64,000 nucleotides of DNA from Streptomyces rhizosphaerihabitans (lineage in GTDB: Bacteria; Actinomycetota; Actinomycetes; Streptomycetales; Streptomycetaceae): the NCBI RefSeq assembly GCF_025399795.1, contig NZ_JAODTZ010000049.1:1-64000 (forward strand), in the 5' to 3' direction. Shown one piece after another: positions 16,423-24,033 of this stretch. Below the pieces are notes generated by a model. It did no database searches. It was not told the origin of the DNA and was given only the letters and a program-made list of their open reading frames with translations. The first letter of the stretch is position 1; the number at the start of each line of letters is the position of its first letter. The translations under genes and the position numbers were made by a program.

Positions 16423-16742
16423 ACGAGCCCGTCTACCGAGAGCAGATCGGGTACGACCTCGCCGGTAACCCGATGTACGGACCGGTGCCCTTTGCGACAC
16501 CGCCGGACGGTGCCGCAAATCCCCCGACCGCACCGCTGCAGCCGATCCAGGCGCACCCGTGGGGCGCGTACATCGCGGCTGGTTGCCTCGGCGTCCTCGC
16601 CCTGACGGTCGTCGCCGTCCTGGTCGCGTTCCTGGTGTTCGGGTTCGCCATCCTCGCCGCCGTCCTCGGCCTGGTCGTCGTCGCCCTCACGATCTGCGTC
16701 CTGGTCCTGAAGTCGATGTGGACCAGCTCCCGCAGGGGCTGA
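16419..16742 (+). CDS. SpdB-like membrane spread protein
   Basis: Encodes 107 aa: a polar Pro-rich N-terminus (YREQIGYDLAGNPMYGPVPF) and two C-terminal membrane segments (YIAAGCLGVLALTVVAVLVA, then ILAAVLGLVVVALTICVLVL). This layout and its position immediately before the FtsK-type gene match Spd proteins, which promote intramycelial spread after conjugal transfer. Confidence 0.7.
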   Translation: MNEPVYREQIGYDLAGNPMYGPVPFATPPDGAANPPTAPLQPIQAHPWGAYIAAGCLGVLALTVVAVLVAFLVFGFAILAAVLGLVVVALTICVLVLKSMWTSSRRG

Positions 16743-16758
16743 CCTGCCCTTCCGTCCT

Positions 16759-16797
16759 CCGCAGGTGAACCAAATGTTTCACCTGAAACACCTGCGG
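16759..16797. promoter_or_regulatory. nested inverted repeats at the truncated tra gene start
   Basis: Two nested palindromes share the sequence: CCGCAGGTG with CACCTGCGG (outer), and CAGGTGAA with TTCACCTG (inner, 8-nt spacer). CACCTG occurs twice in a row on the right. This could be an operator of the tra gene left at the deletion join, or an mRNA hairpin. Confidence 0.5.
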
Positions 16798-17703
16798 GGG
16801 CGCGGTGTCAGTGGTGACGAGGACGAGGACCTGGAGGCCGCCCTCGGCGGGATGCGGTCCGGGATCGCCGAGTACCAGCGGCGCGCCAAGTTCATCAAGG
16901 GGCTGCCCGCGTCCGAGGTGCCCGACGGGCGGCGCGTCACCCGGGCGCTCGCCGAGAAGTACCCGGAGCAGCAGCTCGGCCCGCGCGTCATCGTCATCGA
17001 CGAGGTGCAGGAGCTGTTCACGCACGCCGAGTACAAGGAGGAGGCCGCGGCCCTGGCGACCCGCCTCATCAAGAAGGGCCGTGCCTACGGGATCATCCTC
17101 ATCCTGCTCACCCAGAACCCCGACGCGCCGTCCCTGCCGTCGTCCGTATCCAGCAGCGTCGGCACCCGGCTGTGCCTCGCCGTCATGGACTGGCGCGCCA
17201 ACAACAACGTGCTCGGCACCGGCGCCTACGACCGCGGCCTCCGGGCCACCGACATCAGCATCGACGAGCAGGGCACCGGCATCCTCGCCCGCGGCTGCGA
17301 AGGCATCACCGTGCGCGCCGCGTTCATCCGCCAGACGGAGGCCGAGGACATCGGCAAGCGCGCCCTCGCGCTGCGCACCGCGGCCGGCACGCTAACCAGG
17401 CAGGCGGTCGGCGCGCAGGTCGAGGAGCAGGACGTCGAGACGGTCCTCGACCACCTGCGCGCTATCTGGCCGGACGGGGTCGAGACGGTCCACTCGCACC
17501 GGCTCGTCGAGGCCCTCGCCGCGTACCGGGCCGACCTGTACCGGCCGTGGACCGAGATGGACGCCGCCGGTGCCTCGACCGCGTTGAGCGCCGCTCTGAA
17601 GCCGTTCCGGGTGTCCACCCGGCAGCTCACGATCCGGGAGTGCTGCGGCGGCGCGAAGGGCCTCCGGTACGTCGATCTGCCTGCCACTGAGGACGCCGAG
17701 TAG
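16765..17703 (+). CDS. FtsK/SpoIIIE-type conjugal transfer ATPase, N-terminally truncated
   Basis: Encodes 312 aa corresponding to the C-terminal part of an AICE TraB/TraSA-type translocase. Walker B is clear (PRVIVIDEVQELF), followed by RLIKKGRAYGIILILLTQNP and the C-terminal region from LDHLRAIWPDGVETVHSHRL on. The Walker A motif and the membrane or N-terminal domain are absent, and about 20 residues of unrelated sequence precede the conserved part. Family members are usually roughly twice as long or more. ATP hydrolysis and hence plasmid-style transfer should be abolished. GTG 16765 and ATG 16774 are only formal starts. Confidence 0.85.
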   Translation: MNQMFHLKHLRGRGVSGDEDEDLEAALGGMRSGIAEYQRRAKFIKGLPASEVPDGRRVTRALAEKYPEQQLGPRVIVIDEVQELFTHAEYKEEAAALATRLIKKGRAYGIILILLTQNPDAPSLPSSVSSSVGTRLCLAVMDWRANNNVLGTGAYDRGLRATDISIDEQGTGILARGCEGITVRAAFIRQTEAEDIGKRALALRTAAGTLTRQAVGAQVEEQDVETVLDHLRAIWPDGVETVHSHRLVEALAAYRADLYRPWTEMDAAGASTALSAALKPFRVSTRQLTIRECCGGAKGLRYVDLPATEDAE

Positions 17704-17709
17704 CCCTCG

Positions 17710-17758
17710 AACCGGTTTCGGATCAAGCCCGTGGTTTCACCTTGATCCGAAACCGGTT
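17710..17758. terminator. 18-bp perfect inverted repeat after the transfer operon
   Basis: The arms 17710-17727 and 17741-17758 are exact reverse complements of 18 bases, around a 13-base loop; each contains AACCGGTTTC-type sequence. It lies between the convergent tra and Excalibur genes, so it probably acts as a bidirectional terminator. Its AT content is higher than that of its surroundings. Confidence 0.65.
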
Positions 17759-17888
17759 TCGCCCCCGATATCGGCCCCCAGCTGCGAAGTTTCGAGTTTC
17801 GGGTCCCACCGCCGAGGGCGCCGTTTCCGCCCCTGCAGAGGGGTCGGCATGACCGCCCGTGACGAAATCTCCCGCCCCGCTGCCCGTG

Positions 17889-18344
17889 TCAGCGGTACGG
17901 CTCGCACGCCACGCCGTCACCATCACGGTCCAGCTCATCCCGGTAACCCGGATCGCCCCGATGCAGAGGTGCCGCGCCAGCAGCCCGAGCAGCATCACAG
18001 TTCTCGTAGTAGGCGCCTTCCTCGGGAGCAGACGTCGTCGGCTCTACCGGCTCTTCCGACGCCGTGGCAGTCTCCGTGACCGTGACCGCCGGCCGCTCCG
18101 GCTCCTCCTTCTTCGGCGTCGGTGAGGCGGGAACGTCGGTCGTCGAGGAAGAAGACTCGGCACTGCTGCTGCTCGTTGGAAGCTGCTGCGGCCCCTCACC
18201 CCCCGCGTCGCATGCCTCCAGCAGACCGCCGAGCACCGCGAACCCGATCACCAGGCCAACCACCGCGATTGCCACCTTGGCCCACAGGCCCATGGCCCTC
18301 CAGCGTCGCCGCACTGGCCCACGCCGTCGTTCACCGTCAGCCAT
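17889..18344 (-). CDS. membrane-anchored Excalibur calcium-binding domain protein
   Basis: Encodes 151 aa: a basic N-terminus, one membrane segment (WAKVAIAVVGLVIGFAVLGG, residues about 21-42), a Ser/Thr/Glu/Pro-rich linker and a C-terminal Excalibur domain with YYENCDAARAAGAAPLHRGD and DRDGDGVACE, the Ca-binding loop. It is probably displayed outside the membrane. Divergent from the excisionase-like gene. Function in the element is unknown. Confidence 0.82.
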   Translation of the reverse strand: MADGERRRGPVRRRWRAMGLWAKVAIAVVGLVIGFAVLGGLLEACDAGGEGPQQLPTSSSSAESSSSTTDVPASPTPKKEEPERPAVTVTETATASEEPVEPTTSAPEEGAYYENCDAARAAGAAPLHRGDPGYRDELDRDGDGVACEPYR

Positions 18345-18428
18345 CGCAACACCTCGCGTGTTCGAGCAGACGTTTCATCAACTCCACCACCGGCCGAAGC
18401 AGCCCGCATCTGGGGGCACACTGGCCTC

Positions 18429-18629
18429 ATGGAGTCGCAGATCATCCGGCTCGGCCACCTCACCGCCCACCAGACCGCCCGCGCCCTCGGCATCAGCCTC
18501 GACGGCGTCCGCCAGCTCGTCCGCCGCAGCAAGCTCACCCGCTCCGGCGGCAGCCCGCGGCAGGCCTGGTACCCCGCCGCCGACATCACTGCCCTGGTCG
18601 CCAAACGCGCCGCCACCGACGCCGCTTGA
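18429..18629 (+). CDS. excisionase-like small HTH protein
   Basis: Encodes 66 aa. LTAHQTARALGISLDGVRQL then RRSKLTRSGGSPRQAWYPAA fits the MerR-like/HTH_17 fold of excisionases: helix-turn-helix followed by a wing. In AICEs xis lies next to int; no integrase follows here, so it may be an orphan Xis or a different regulator. Confidence 0.6.
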   Translation: MESQIIRLGHLTAHQTARALGISLDGVRQLVRRSKLTRSGGSPRQAWYPAADITALVAKRAATDAA

Positions 18630-18943
18630 CCGCAGGTCAGCGCGGTGTCACGATCTGCGTGTACAACTGTGCCCTCAACCGGCACCACAAGCCGCTCGGC
18701 GAGCCCGAGCAACAGAGGTCCCACCGTCTGCCACCACGACTTGCAGACAACTGGGCCAAGCTTCGGCCCGGCGCTAAAACGCTCGTCGTGGGAGCGGCCG
18801 GGTCGCCTTAACGCACGACGAAGCCCCAGTTACGGTCCCCCCGGCTGGGGCTTCGTCGTGTCACAGGACAGCCACAGCCTGGCGTCCACTGACGTTCCGG
18901 TGCCAACCTGAGCCCCTGACGTAGCCGTACACGAGGGGGACAC
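18630..18943. other. gene-free stretch with a strong terminator
   Basis: A 314-bp gap. Besides the terminator at 18814-18860 nothing with coding character is visible. A candidate ribosome site (GAGGGGG) precedes the next gene. Confidence 0.5.
18814..18860. terminator. 16-bp-stem terminator
   Basis: The arms CACGACGAAGCCCCAG and CTGGGGCTTCGTCGTG are perfectly complementary around a 15-base loop. There is no T-run, as is common in Streptomyces. Confidence 0.75.
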
Positions 18944-19204
18944 ATGGGGTTCATCAACAACGCCAAGGCCAACGAGGCAACCAGAGTCGCGACCGAGGCC
19001 TTCACCAACGGCCGACAGGTCCTCGTCTTCAAGATCATCGAAGCGAACTCCACGCATCGCTCGACCGGCGTCATGTCCGGAGTCGGCGAGCAGATCGAAG
19101 CCATCGAGGCACAGGGGTGGGCTCTCGACCGTATGTCCGGCGCCGAAGGCAAGGCACTCACAGGCGACCGCACTGCGCTCGTTTGCCTGTTCCGTCGCCG
19201 CTGA
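18944..19204 (+). CDS. small hypothetical protein
   Basis: Encodes 86 aa preceded by GAGGGGG. The sequence (VLVFKIIEANSTHRSTGVMS, then QIEAIEAQGWALDRMSGAEG) suggests an alpha/beta fold of the kind found in short Streptomyces stand-alone proteins; no family recognised. Good coding bias. Confidence 0.7.
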   Translation: MGFINNAKANEATRVATEAFTNGRQVLVFKIIEANSTHRSTGVMSGVGEQIEAIEAQGWALDRMSGAEGKALTGDRTALVCLFRRR

Positions 19205-19244
19205 TCTCCCCGAACCGGCTCGGCCCTCACCGAGTGGCCGGACC

Positions 19245-19709
19245 TTGGCACGTCTGGGGGTATGGGTGGCCACCGACCGCAGTGAGCTCACGTCCTACGA
19301 GTGGCGCCAGCTCCGAGCCCGCACCCTCGCCGTCTCCGACGTCTGCATCGTCTGCGGCCACGGCGCCAGCGACACCGCCGACCACATCCACCCGGTCAGC
19401 AAGGGCGGCGCCCGCTTCGACCCCGCGCTGAAGGCGTGGAGCATCGCCACTCCTGAAGGCAGGGGAACGCCCACTTCGGAGAGGAATCCGCCCTCATGCT
19501 CACTGCTCGTCCTGACGCTCGGCTGTTACGCAGTGTTGTGCGCGGTCAAGCCGTTTGCCCCATGCCGGAAGTGCGCGGGCACCGGGGAGGTCGAGCGGTT
19601 CAGGAAGGTGCGCACCTGCCCCCGCTGCCGTGGCCACAATCTCCGGCTGCGCCTCGGCCGGCGAGCCCACAACGCCTGGCGCCGCACTCACGACGCTGGC
19701 ATTCGGTGA
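19245..19709 (+). pseudogene. chimera of an HNH endonuclease N-terminus and a zinc-ribbon protein C-terminus
   Basis: The 154-codon frame joins two unrelated parts. Residues about 8-65 look like an HNH nuclease start (LTSYEWRQLRARTLAVSDVC, then CGHGASDTADHIHPVSKGGA, with the CxxC and DHI-P elements). After a low-complexity join, residues about 85-154 give a hydrophobic segment and a DnaJ-like zinc ribbon (PCRKCAGTGEVERFRKVRTC, then RCRGHNLRLRLGRRAHNAW), a common small AICE protein. The second HNH half and the natural start of the zinc-ribbon gene are missing. The TTG start is formal; GTG 19266 is an alternative. Confidence 0.6.
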
Positions 19710-19758
19710 GCCAGCGGGTGACGCCAGAGGCCGGGCCCGGCGGCGACTCGCAGACCGC

Positions 19759-20493
19759 TCAGGTCAGCGCGAACCGCCGAGCCCGGTCCTCTGTGTAGAC
19801 GTCGTACTCGTCAGAGCTCAGGATGCGGACAGGGAGCCGCTTGACGATCGGCGTAATGCCATCGGCCACGATCGTTACGACAAGCGCGGTCGCTCCGGGC
19901 TGCAACTCCTGCACGTTGTCGAAGGTCAGGGACGGAAGAGTGCGGGACCACTGGCCGTGAACGATGCTGTCCGTGCCGCCGTCCCACTGAATCTGTGTCA
20001 TCCCGACGCTGGTGACGAAAGCGATCTGCTCCCAGCCCTGCTGTTCACCCAGGCCGCCGAGGCCTTCGAGTTCGATCCGCACGCCCGGGTTCTTCGCCGC
20101 GTAGGTGCTCGAGTTCGTCAGCGTCACGGTTGCGAGACTCTGTTTGAAGTTGGCGATCCTGCGCCACTCGCCGCTGCTCGCTTCGTCATCGTCGCCCGAC
20201 GCCGCTACGAAGACGGGTTCGTTCGGGAAGCTGAAGTTGAAGGTGATCGCGACATCCAGTGAGGGGAGGCCGGTGGCCGCCCTGTAGGCGAGCAGCGCCA
20301 GGAATGCGGCCACAGCGGTCAGAATGCAGGTGTCGATCACCAGCGCGGTGTTCACGATGATCGCTCGGTCGTCGGTGTGCAGCCCCAGCTTCCAGCCGCC
20401 GAGAGTGGCTCCGAGGACAATGACCGTGCCGACTGCGACCGTCGCCAGAGTCGTGACAGTCGTCAAGATCCGGTAGTTACGCAGGAATTTCAC
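19759..20493 (-). CDS. two-TM membrane protein, function unknown
   Basis: Encodes 244 aa from GTG 20493. Two N-terminal membrane segments (TTVTTLATVAVGTVIVLGAT, then LVIDTCILTAVAAFLALLAY) are followed by a beta-rich polar domain with VTLTNSSTYAAKNPGVRIEL. The topology resembles small effector or sensor-like proteins of accessory regions, but no family was recognised. It is the only longer minus-strand gene in this part of the cargo. Confidence 0.7.
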   Translation of the reverse strand: MKFLRNYRILTTVTTLATVAVGTVIVLGATLGGWKLGLHTDDRAIIVNTALVIDTCILTAVAAFLALLAYRAATGLPSLDVAITFNFSFPNEPVFVAASGDDDEASSGEWRRIANFKQSLATVTLTNSSTYAAKNPGVRIELEGLGGLGEQQGWEQIAFVTSVGMTQIQWDGGTDSIVHGQWSRTLPSLTFDNVQELQPGATALVVTIVADGITPIVKRLPVRILSSDEYDVYTEDRARRFALT

Positions 20494-20571
20494 GGCTGGA
20501 GTGTTCCACGCAGGGGCGTTGACTGCGTCATTATCCGCTGAGTCGACCGTGCCTTCCTGAAGGAGAAGTTC

Positions 20572-20763
20572 ATGTCGTACGCCGATGACCCCAAGCGGCT
20601 CGCCCGTCTGCTGCGGGACTTGGCCCAAGCTCTCGAAGACAGCGGGGTCAACCCTGTCGGGGCCAGCAACGAGCGACACATGATGGATGACGCGCTTGCG
20701 GCAGCCAGGGAGTTGGATCCGCCCGAGGGCCAGGGCCGTTCCCGGAAGTTCGTCGGCTTCTGA
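20572..20763 (+). CDS. small helical hypothetical protein
   Basis: Encodes 63 aa with GGAG upstream. One amphipathic helix (PKRLARLLRDLAQALEDSGV) and a basic C-terminus. It starts 78 bases from the divergent membrane-protein gene. Function unknown. Confidence 0.6.
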   Translation: MSYADDPKRLARLLRDLAQALEDSGVNPVGASNERHMMDDALAAARELDPPEGQGRSRKFVGF

Positions 20764-20910
20764 GCGGTGAGGTGGCTCGTTTGCTTGGGCCGCTCCACCA
20801 ACGTCCAGAGCCGCGTGCCGTGGCTCTCGAAGAAAATTTGGGATCTCCCACTGTCTGAGTGCTCACCCGGGGCCGTAGGGGGTGAAAGCGCCCAACCACT
20901 AGGAGGATCC

Positions 20911-21051
20911 ATGACCGACTCCGCCAACATCGTCCAGGCTTGCGCCTGCGGCGGCTACTTCATCAGCACTCCGGCTCGCCCCGGCGTCGAGGGCAAGTCC
21001 GTGCACCACGACGCCGACGGCAACGAAGCGACCTGCGCCAAGGGCGCCTGA
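20911..21051 (+). CDS. very small Cys-containing protein
   Basis: Encodes 46 aa after a near-perfect ribosome site AGGAGGATCC. Cys pattern CACGGYF near the start and a Cys near the end (ATCAKGA) suggest a small metal-binding or ribbon protein. A terminator follows 34 bases after the stop. Confidence 0.65.
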   Translation: MTDSANIVQACACGGYFISTPARPGVEGKSVHHDADGNEATCAKGA

Positions 21052-21084
21052 CCTTATCGGCATGACCGGCTCCGAAAGCGCAGC

Positions 21085-21116
21085 CCCCAGTACGTCCGCG
21101 ACAGGGCGTACTGGGG
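21085..21116. terminator. 10-bp-stem terminator
   Basis: The arms CCCCAGTACG and CGTACTGGGG are perfect and followed by ATTCTCTCTT, a moderately T-rich tail. It ends the transcript of the 46-aa gene. Confidence 0.75.
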
Positions 21117-21233
21117 ATTCTCTCTTCACTCTCCGGCGTGCATACGCATCTCTTGTTCCACGTGATCTTCGGCATCAGGCAAAGACAAGATCAAGACCGG
21201 CAGGGATTGCATGATGTAGGGCAGTGGACCCGC

Positions 21234-21464
21234 ATGAACTCCACAGAGCTATCGAGCCCAGCAGTCCGGCCGTGTCGCGAGCAGGCGATTCGTGCTGCGG
21301 CCGAGGCGCTGATCGACGCGGTCCGTGAGCGCGCCGCTCGCACGCCCCTGGAGGCGGCCGTCGCCGCCTGGTATCCGGGCCACCCGCTGGTGACGGTCGA
21401 CGCGATCGAAGCGGAGATCGTGCGCCGCCGCGCGCAGGCGGCCTCCGGCGAGGCCCTCGCATGA
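21234..21464 (+). CDS. small helical AICE protein
   Basis: Encodes 76 aa, mainly helix (REQAIRAAAEALIDAVRERA, then TVDAIEAEIVRRRAQAAS). Coupled to the next gene through an ATGA overlap. Its composition is typical of short AICE operon proteins; function unknown. Confidence 0.65.
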   Translation: MNSTELSSPAVRPCREQAIRAAAEALIDAVRERAARTPLEAAVAAWYPGHPLVTVDAIEAEIVRRRAQAASGEALA

Positions 21465-21664
21465 CCGCCGAGTCCCCGGCCGCAGCACGCTGGCGGGCGC
21501 TCCTCGGCGACGACGTCATCGCCCACATCGACGCCTGCGTGGACGCGGCCCCGGAGCCGGAGCCTGGCCCTTGGGCCGATGCCCTCCGCCGGATCATGAC
21601 CAATCCGGGGGGCCGGATCCCGGCGCCATCGACGACTGCACGCTGCGACTCCGATTTGCCGTGA
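21461..21664 (+). CDS. small hypothetical protein, possibly 3'-truncated
   Basis: Encodes 67 aa (ARWRALLGDDVIAHIDACVD, then DALRRIMTNPGGRIPAPSTT). The last dozen residues look unlike a normal C-terminus, and the stop overlaps a 12-codon tail of a zinc-ribbon gene, so a deletion may have joined two genes here. Confidence 0.55.
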   Translation: MTAESPAAARWRALLGDDVIAHIDACVDAAPEPEPGPWADALRRIMTNPGGRIPAPSTTARCDSDLP

Positions 21665-21699
21665 GGCTGCGCCTCGGCCGACGGGCGCACAATGCGTGA
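21661..21699 (+). pseudogene. C-terminal remnant of a zinc-ribbon gene
   Basis: The frame VRLRLGRRAHNA-stop repeats the core of the zinc-ribbon C-terminus at 19640-19709 (LRLRLGRRAHNAW). It is too short to be a gene; it looks like what a deletion left of a second copy. Confidence 0.5.
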
Positions 21700-21776
21700 C
21701 GCCGCACGACCTGCGTCTTTACCAATCCCTCACATGCCGCATGATGTCCCTCAAGCACAACATCCCAGGGGGGATC

Positions 21777-22286
21777 ATGCACACACAGCTCACTGCCGAA
21801 GAGGCACAGCGCCGCCGCCGCAACAAGAAGATCTTCGGCGTCGTCTTCGTGATGTTCATCCTCGGCGGCATCGTCGATGCCTGCGGCGGCAACGACTCCA
21901 GCGACCCCGAGCCCAAGGCTGCTGCTAGCAGCAAGCCCGCCAAGCCCAAGCCGTCCGCGGCGCCGAGCAAGATCAGCCAGGCGGACCTCGACAAGGCGCT
22001 CGAAGCCGCCGGCCTCCCGGCCACGCCCAAGGCCGCGCAACGCCAGGCTTTCCTCAAGGGTCTGAACGCCATCGACACCGACATCGTCCACGGCAAGGAC
22101 GACAAGGCGGTGAGCCGCGGCATGGACACGTGCGGCCTCCTCAAGCGATTCCCCGGTGACGAGACCAAGCAGATCGATCAGACCAACCAGCGGTGGAGCA
22201 GCCCCACCCACCCGGAGGGCCACGGCCTTGCCAAGGCCGCAAAGATCCTCGACGTGGCGCACAAGAACATCTGCCCCGACTTCTGA
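21777..22286 (+). CDS. membrane-anchored DUF732-like protein
   Basis: Encodes 169 aa after AGGGGGGAT. A basic N-terminus (EAQRRRRNKK) precedes a membrane segment (IFGVVFVMFILGGIVDACGG, residues about 18-37), with a Cys at its end that could be lipidated. A Lys/Pro/Ala linker leads to a C-terminal helical domain with two Cys (GMDTCGLLKRF and HKNICPDF), similar to DUF732-type extracytoplasmic domains. An upstream in-frame ATG at 21696 is less likely. Confidence 0.7.
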   Translation: MHTQLTAEEAQRRRRNKKIFGVVFVMFILGGIVDACGGNDSSDPEPKAAASSKPAKPKPSAAPSKISQADLDKALEAAGLPATPKAAQRQAFLKGLNAIDTDIVHGKDDKAVSRGMDTCGLLKRFPGDETKQIDQTNQRWSSPTHPEGHGLAKAAKILDVAHKNICPDF

Positions 22287-22371
22287 CCCACCCGCTCATC
22301 GGCCCGGTCGTGCACAGCGCGGCCAGGCCTGCGCGTGCAGGGAGGCGAACATGGCAGGGGCTGACGCACAC

Positions 22372-22404
22372 GAAGTCCCAGCCAATCCGCCCGGCTGGGA
22401 CTTC
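22372..22404. terminator. 12-bp-stem terminator
   Basis: The arms GAAGTCCCAGCC and GGCTGGGACTTC are perfect with a 9-base loop. A 35-codon frame with a ribosome site (ATG 22351) runs through it, but the hairpin argues for a terminator. Confidence 0.75.
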
Positions 22405-22492
22405 CGCGTGTTACGACATGGCCACATGATCGCCACGCAACCTCCACGCGGCGCATGATGCCTCCCTGAGCAACCGTCCAGGGGGGGGCACC

Positions 22493-22978
22493 ATGTTCAA
22501 GCGGGACCCAGAGAAGGCCGCGCAGCGAGAGGCCCAGAGGGCAGAGAAGCGCCAGCAGCGCGAAGAACGGGCCGCCCAGAGGCAAGCAGAGAAGGAAGCC
22601 CTCGCTGAATGGCGCAGCACCCACCCGGCCGAGAGGGCGCTGAACACTGCCTGCATGCTGCGCGCCTGGCCCGCGTCCAAATTCGGGGAGACAGCTCAAG
22701 GCCCCATCCGTGGCGGGCACGCCGAGTTCGTTGACGCCGGTGCGCACAAGGCATGGACCGCCACGCGACTCGCTGGAAGCGTCCTTACCGGCGGCGCCTC
22801 GCTTGCCGCCGGCCGGAAGAACAAGGGCGCTGCCGTCATCAACGTCACGTTCGGCAACGGGGCTGTACAGACGTACAACGTGACGCCCGAGAACGCCACA
22901 CTGCGTGCAGCAAACCAGTACGTCACCGCGTTCAACGCGTTGGCGGGGCAGTTGGCCAACGAGGCAGGCCAGCAGTAG
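22493..22978 (+). CDS. coiled-coil hypothetical protein
   Basis: Encodes 161 aa. Residues 5-45 are a highly charged coiled coil (EKAAQREAQRAEKRQQREER). The rest is a globular part with GSVLTGGASLAAGRKNKGAA and a beta-rich end (VINVTFGNGAVQTYNVTPEN). No domain recognised. GGGGGG precedes the ATG as a possible ribosome site. Confidence 0.7.
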   Translation: MFKRDPEKAAQREAQRAEKRQQREERAAQRQAEKEALAEWRSTHPAERALNTACMLRAWPASKFGETAQGPIRGGHAEFVDAGAHKAWTATRLAGSVLTGGASLAAGRKNKGAAVINVTFGNGAVQTYNVTPENATLRAANQYVTAFNALAGQLANEAGQQ

Positions 22979-22998
22979 CCCGCACACCTGAGAGGACG

Positions 22999-23033
22999 GG
23001 GGCGCCCGTGGCTGGCAGACGTCGCGGCGCCCC
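22999..23033. terminator. GC-rich hairpin terminator
   Basis: The arms GGGGCGCC and GGCGCCCC enclose a 19-base loop, 20 bases after the preceding stop. Confidence 0.6.
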
Positions 23034-23103
23034 TGTCACTGCGGCGCACTGGGCTGCCCGATGGACGGGACGTGTTGTCAGCGCTGGTCGTTAGCCTGGT
23101 GGG

Positions 23104-23550
23104 ATGTCAGTCAAGGGCGCATTCACGATCACGCTGTCCGGTCCGCGCGAAGCTAGGACTGATCTACTCAAGGCCTTCGCGACCAGCTCCATCGCAGCCC
23201 GTCGTACCGGCCCGGACCGGGTCGGCCTCGATGAGGAAGCAAAGGGCTGGGTGGAGGCCTCTTTCCATGAGGGCACCGACTCCCCGAGCAGCGGGTTTCA
23301 GCAGGAGTGCATGAGCAGGACGACGGCCATAGCGGAGCGCTTCGGCTACGAGCTGCGCAGCCAGAGCGTCACCGTCGCCGGTGCAGCCGAGTTCCGCCAC
23401 GTCGTCGACACACGGACCGGGGCGGTCGTCGTACGAGGCTTCGGCCTCCTGGACGACGGGCTGCCGATCATCGCGGAAGAGATGGGCATCCCCGTGGAGT
23501 ACCTGGAGTTCCGGGAGCCGCCTGGCGTCTGGGACATCCCCGAGAAGTGA
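23104..23550 (+). CDS. hypothetical protein
   Basis: Encodes 148 aa with good coding bias. Segments include AFTITLSGPREARTDLLKAF, a central helix (CMSRTTAIAERFGYELRSQS) and VDTRTGAVVVRGFGLLDDGL near the end. No family recognised, no signal peptide. Confidence 0.65.
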   Translation: MSVKGAFTITLSGPREARTDLLKAFATSSIAARRTGPDRVGLDEEAKGWVEASFHEGTDSPSSGFQQECMSRTTAIAERFGYELRSQSVTVAGAAEFRHVVDTRTGAVVVRGFGLLDDGLPIIAEEMGIPVEYLEFREPPGVWDIPEK

Positions 23551-23629
23551 TCTCCGTTCCTACCCCGGTCGACGGACTCCGCGGCACGTGAGGGGCGTCG
23601 GCGGTCCGCAGACCGACGTCCGGGGTCAG

Positions 23630-23823
23630 CGCAGGGCTTCGATGGCCTTGACGACCGGTCACTCCATGCCTGGCCTGAGTCGCCTGGTCGAACAGATACC
23701 AGAGCCAGCGGATCATCACGAACGAGGGTTTGCCCGAGATCCAGTGAGACGCCAAGCCCTTTCAGCCGCGGCGTGGCGACGAACTCCTCGAAGCGCTCGT
23801 ACTCCACCAACTCACCGCGCCCC
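23630..23823 (-). pseudogene. frameshifted remnant of an element gene
   Basis: One minus frame reads ELVEYERFEEFVATPRLKGL then TLVRDDPLAL; from about 23720 the sense continues in another frame as YLFDQATQARHGV. Together they resemble a Streptomyces phage/element protein segment of the form YERFEDFV...PPLxGLG...DDxxALDLxDxAT (recalled, not searched). Neither frame has a start or a normal end, so it is a remnant if real. Confidence 0.35.
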
Positions 23824-23851
23824 CTGCACGGTTGTAACGGTCGTGCAGGGG
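23821..23851. terminator. 10-bp-stem terminator
   Basis: The arms CCCCTGCACG and CGTGCAGGGG are perfect with an 11-base loop, followed by CTTCC. Confidence 0.65.
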
Positions 23852-23920
23852 CTTCCTCCACTTGCACGCGGGTTCCCGGGTACCTCGGCCGTGGACTGGC
23901 CAGGCTTGCGTCCGTTGCTC

Positions 23921-23966
23921 GCAATCGGTCAACTTTCCGCAGGCCTTCGCGCAATCCGCAGCAATC
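23921..23966 (+). repeat. phased GCAATC repeats before the DUF6879 operon
   Basis: GCAATC occurs at 23921, 23951 and 23961, spaced 30 and 10 bases, so all lie on the same helical face. The last two share the longer unit GCAATCCGC. They end 68 bases before the 69-aa gene and resemble the set at 25625-25671. Likely binding sites for the HTH protein of this module (inference). Confidence 0.6.
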
Positions 23967-24033
23967 CGCCTGCGGGCACTCGCTATCCGTCGCATTCTGA
24001 GGCCCCACCCAGGGACGAGAATGGAGACCGGCC

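Larger units (their letters stand above)
23551..24033. other. 483-bp stretch with gene remnant, terminator and GCAATC repeats
   Basis: No intact gene is present. It contains a probable frameshifted minus-strand remnant (23630-23823), a terminator (23821-23851) and three phased GCAATC repeats ahead of the next gene. The annotated parts are listed separately. Confidence 0.6.

Noticed and set aside
22351..22458. 35-codon ORF with GGGAGG ribosome site
   Set aside because: It runs through a perfect 12-bp terminator hairpin, so the reading frame is probably accidental.
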